Of a DNA stretch of 15,101 nucleotides, positions 15,079 to 15,101 are shown one piece after another. The position numbers and the translations under genes were made by a program. The notes beneath the pieces were generated by a model. The model ran no database searches, was not told where the DNA came from, and saw only the letters and a list, made by a program, of their open reading frames with translations. The stretch's first letter is position 1, and each line of letters starts with the position of its first letter. Source of the DNA: Prosthecobacter sp. (GTDB lineage: Bacteria; Verrucomicrobiota; Verrucomicrobiia; Verrucomicrobiales; Verrucomicrobiaceae); contig JAIWOJ010000009.1 of NCBI GenBank assembly GCA_020216965.1, forward strand, positions 1-15,101. The letters run 5' to 3'.

Positions 15079-15101
15079 GGCTGCGTCCCGAGCGGCGGAT
15101 C

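Larger units (their letters stand above)
14757..15101. other. Non-coding stretch at the window edge, no convincing gene
   Basis: These 345 bases lie after the terminator and contain no ORF with a recognisable protein. A 63-residue frame on the minus strand (14877-15068) has no family features and no RBS. I see no tRNA or known RNA fold. The region has an 18-base inverted repeat (14892-14909), a partial sigma70-like -35 (TTGGCA at 14986-14991) with a poor -10 17 bases later, and a purine-rich ribosome-binding site near 15022-15030. It probably contains the upstream control region of a plus-strand gene lying off the right edge. Confidence 0.5.

Noticed and set aside
14757..15101. Possible tRNA, tmRNA or riboswitch, prompted by a GTTCGA-like string on the minus strand near 14935-14945
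   Set aside because: No acceptor stem, anticodon arm or other matching helices could be drawn around it.
1..15101. CRISPR array, insertion sequence, integrase or toxin-antitoxin pair
   Set aside because: No regularly spaced repeats, transposase/integrase frames, terminal inverted repeats or recognisable toxin-antitoxin genes were found.

Overview
The window looks like a chromosome segment from a Verrucomicrobia/Planctomycetes-type bacterium, most likely a verrucomicrobium. The evidence is the DUF1549/DUF1553 plus DUF1501 gene pair, a group expanded in these phyla, together with a long-form Uma2 nuclease, an outer-membrane efflux apparatus (so a diderm envelope), moderately high GC and weak or absent Shine-Dalgarno sequences at many starts. 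The assignment is inference from gene content, not from a marker gene.

Region 1 (about 86-6787, minus strand) is a heavy-metal efflux module. In transcription order it encodes a small exported His/Cys-rich protein, a TolC/CusC-type outer-membrane factor, a DUF3147 membrane protein, a periplasmic adaptor with an unusual His-rich tail and C-terminal membrane helix, a CusA/CzcA-type RND pump, and a small secreted protein ending in a Cys cluster. Junctions are tight (5-base gaps or ATGA overlaps), except for a 76-base gap before the outer-membrane factor gene that contains an imperfect inverted repeat. The metal (Cu/Ag or Zn/Co/Cd/Ni) cannot be fixed from sequence alone.

Region 2 (6784-9205, minus strand) lies upstream on the same strand. 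ribD (pyrimidine deaminase/reductase of riboflavin synthesis) overlaps by ATGA a GmhB-type HAD phosphatase. Eight bases later comes a Uma2-family nuclease with a repetitive coiled-coil tail, which itself overlaps the His/Cys-rich gene by ATGA. The ribD-phosphatase coupling is notable because RibD's product must be dephosphorylated before lumazine synthase can use it.

Region 3 (9299-10999, minus strand) holds a GtrA-like membrane protein followed by a class V aminotransferase-fold PLP enzyme. It is divergent from region 4 (11152-14691, plus strand), which holds a secreted SHD1-DUF1549-DUF1553 protein and a twin-arginine DUF1501 protein, closed by a clear intrinsic terminator. The last roughly 345 bases contain no convincing gene. 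They hold one 18-base inverted repeat and, at the very edge, a tiny ORF with a strong ribosome-binding site that overlaps a possible start of an off-window gene.
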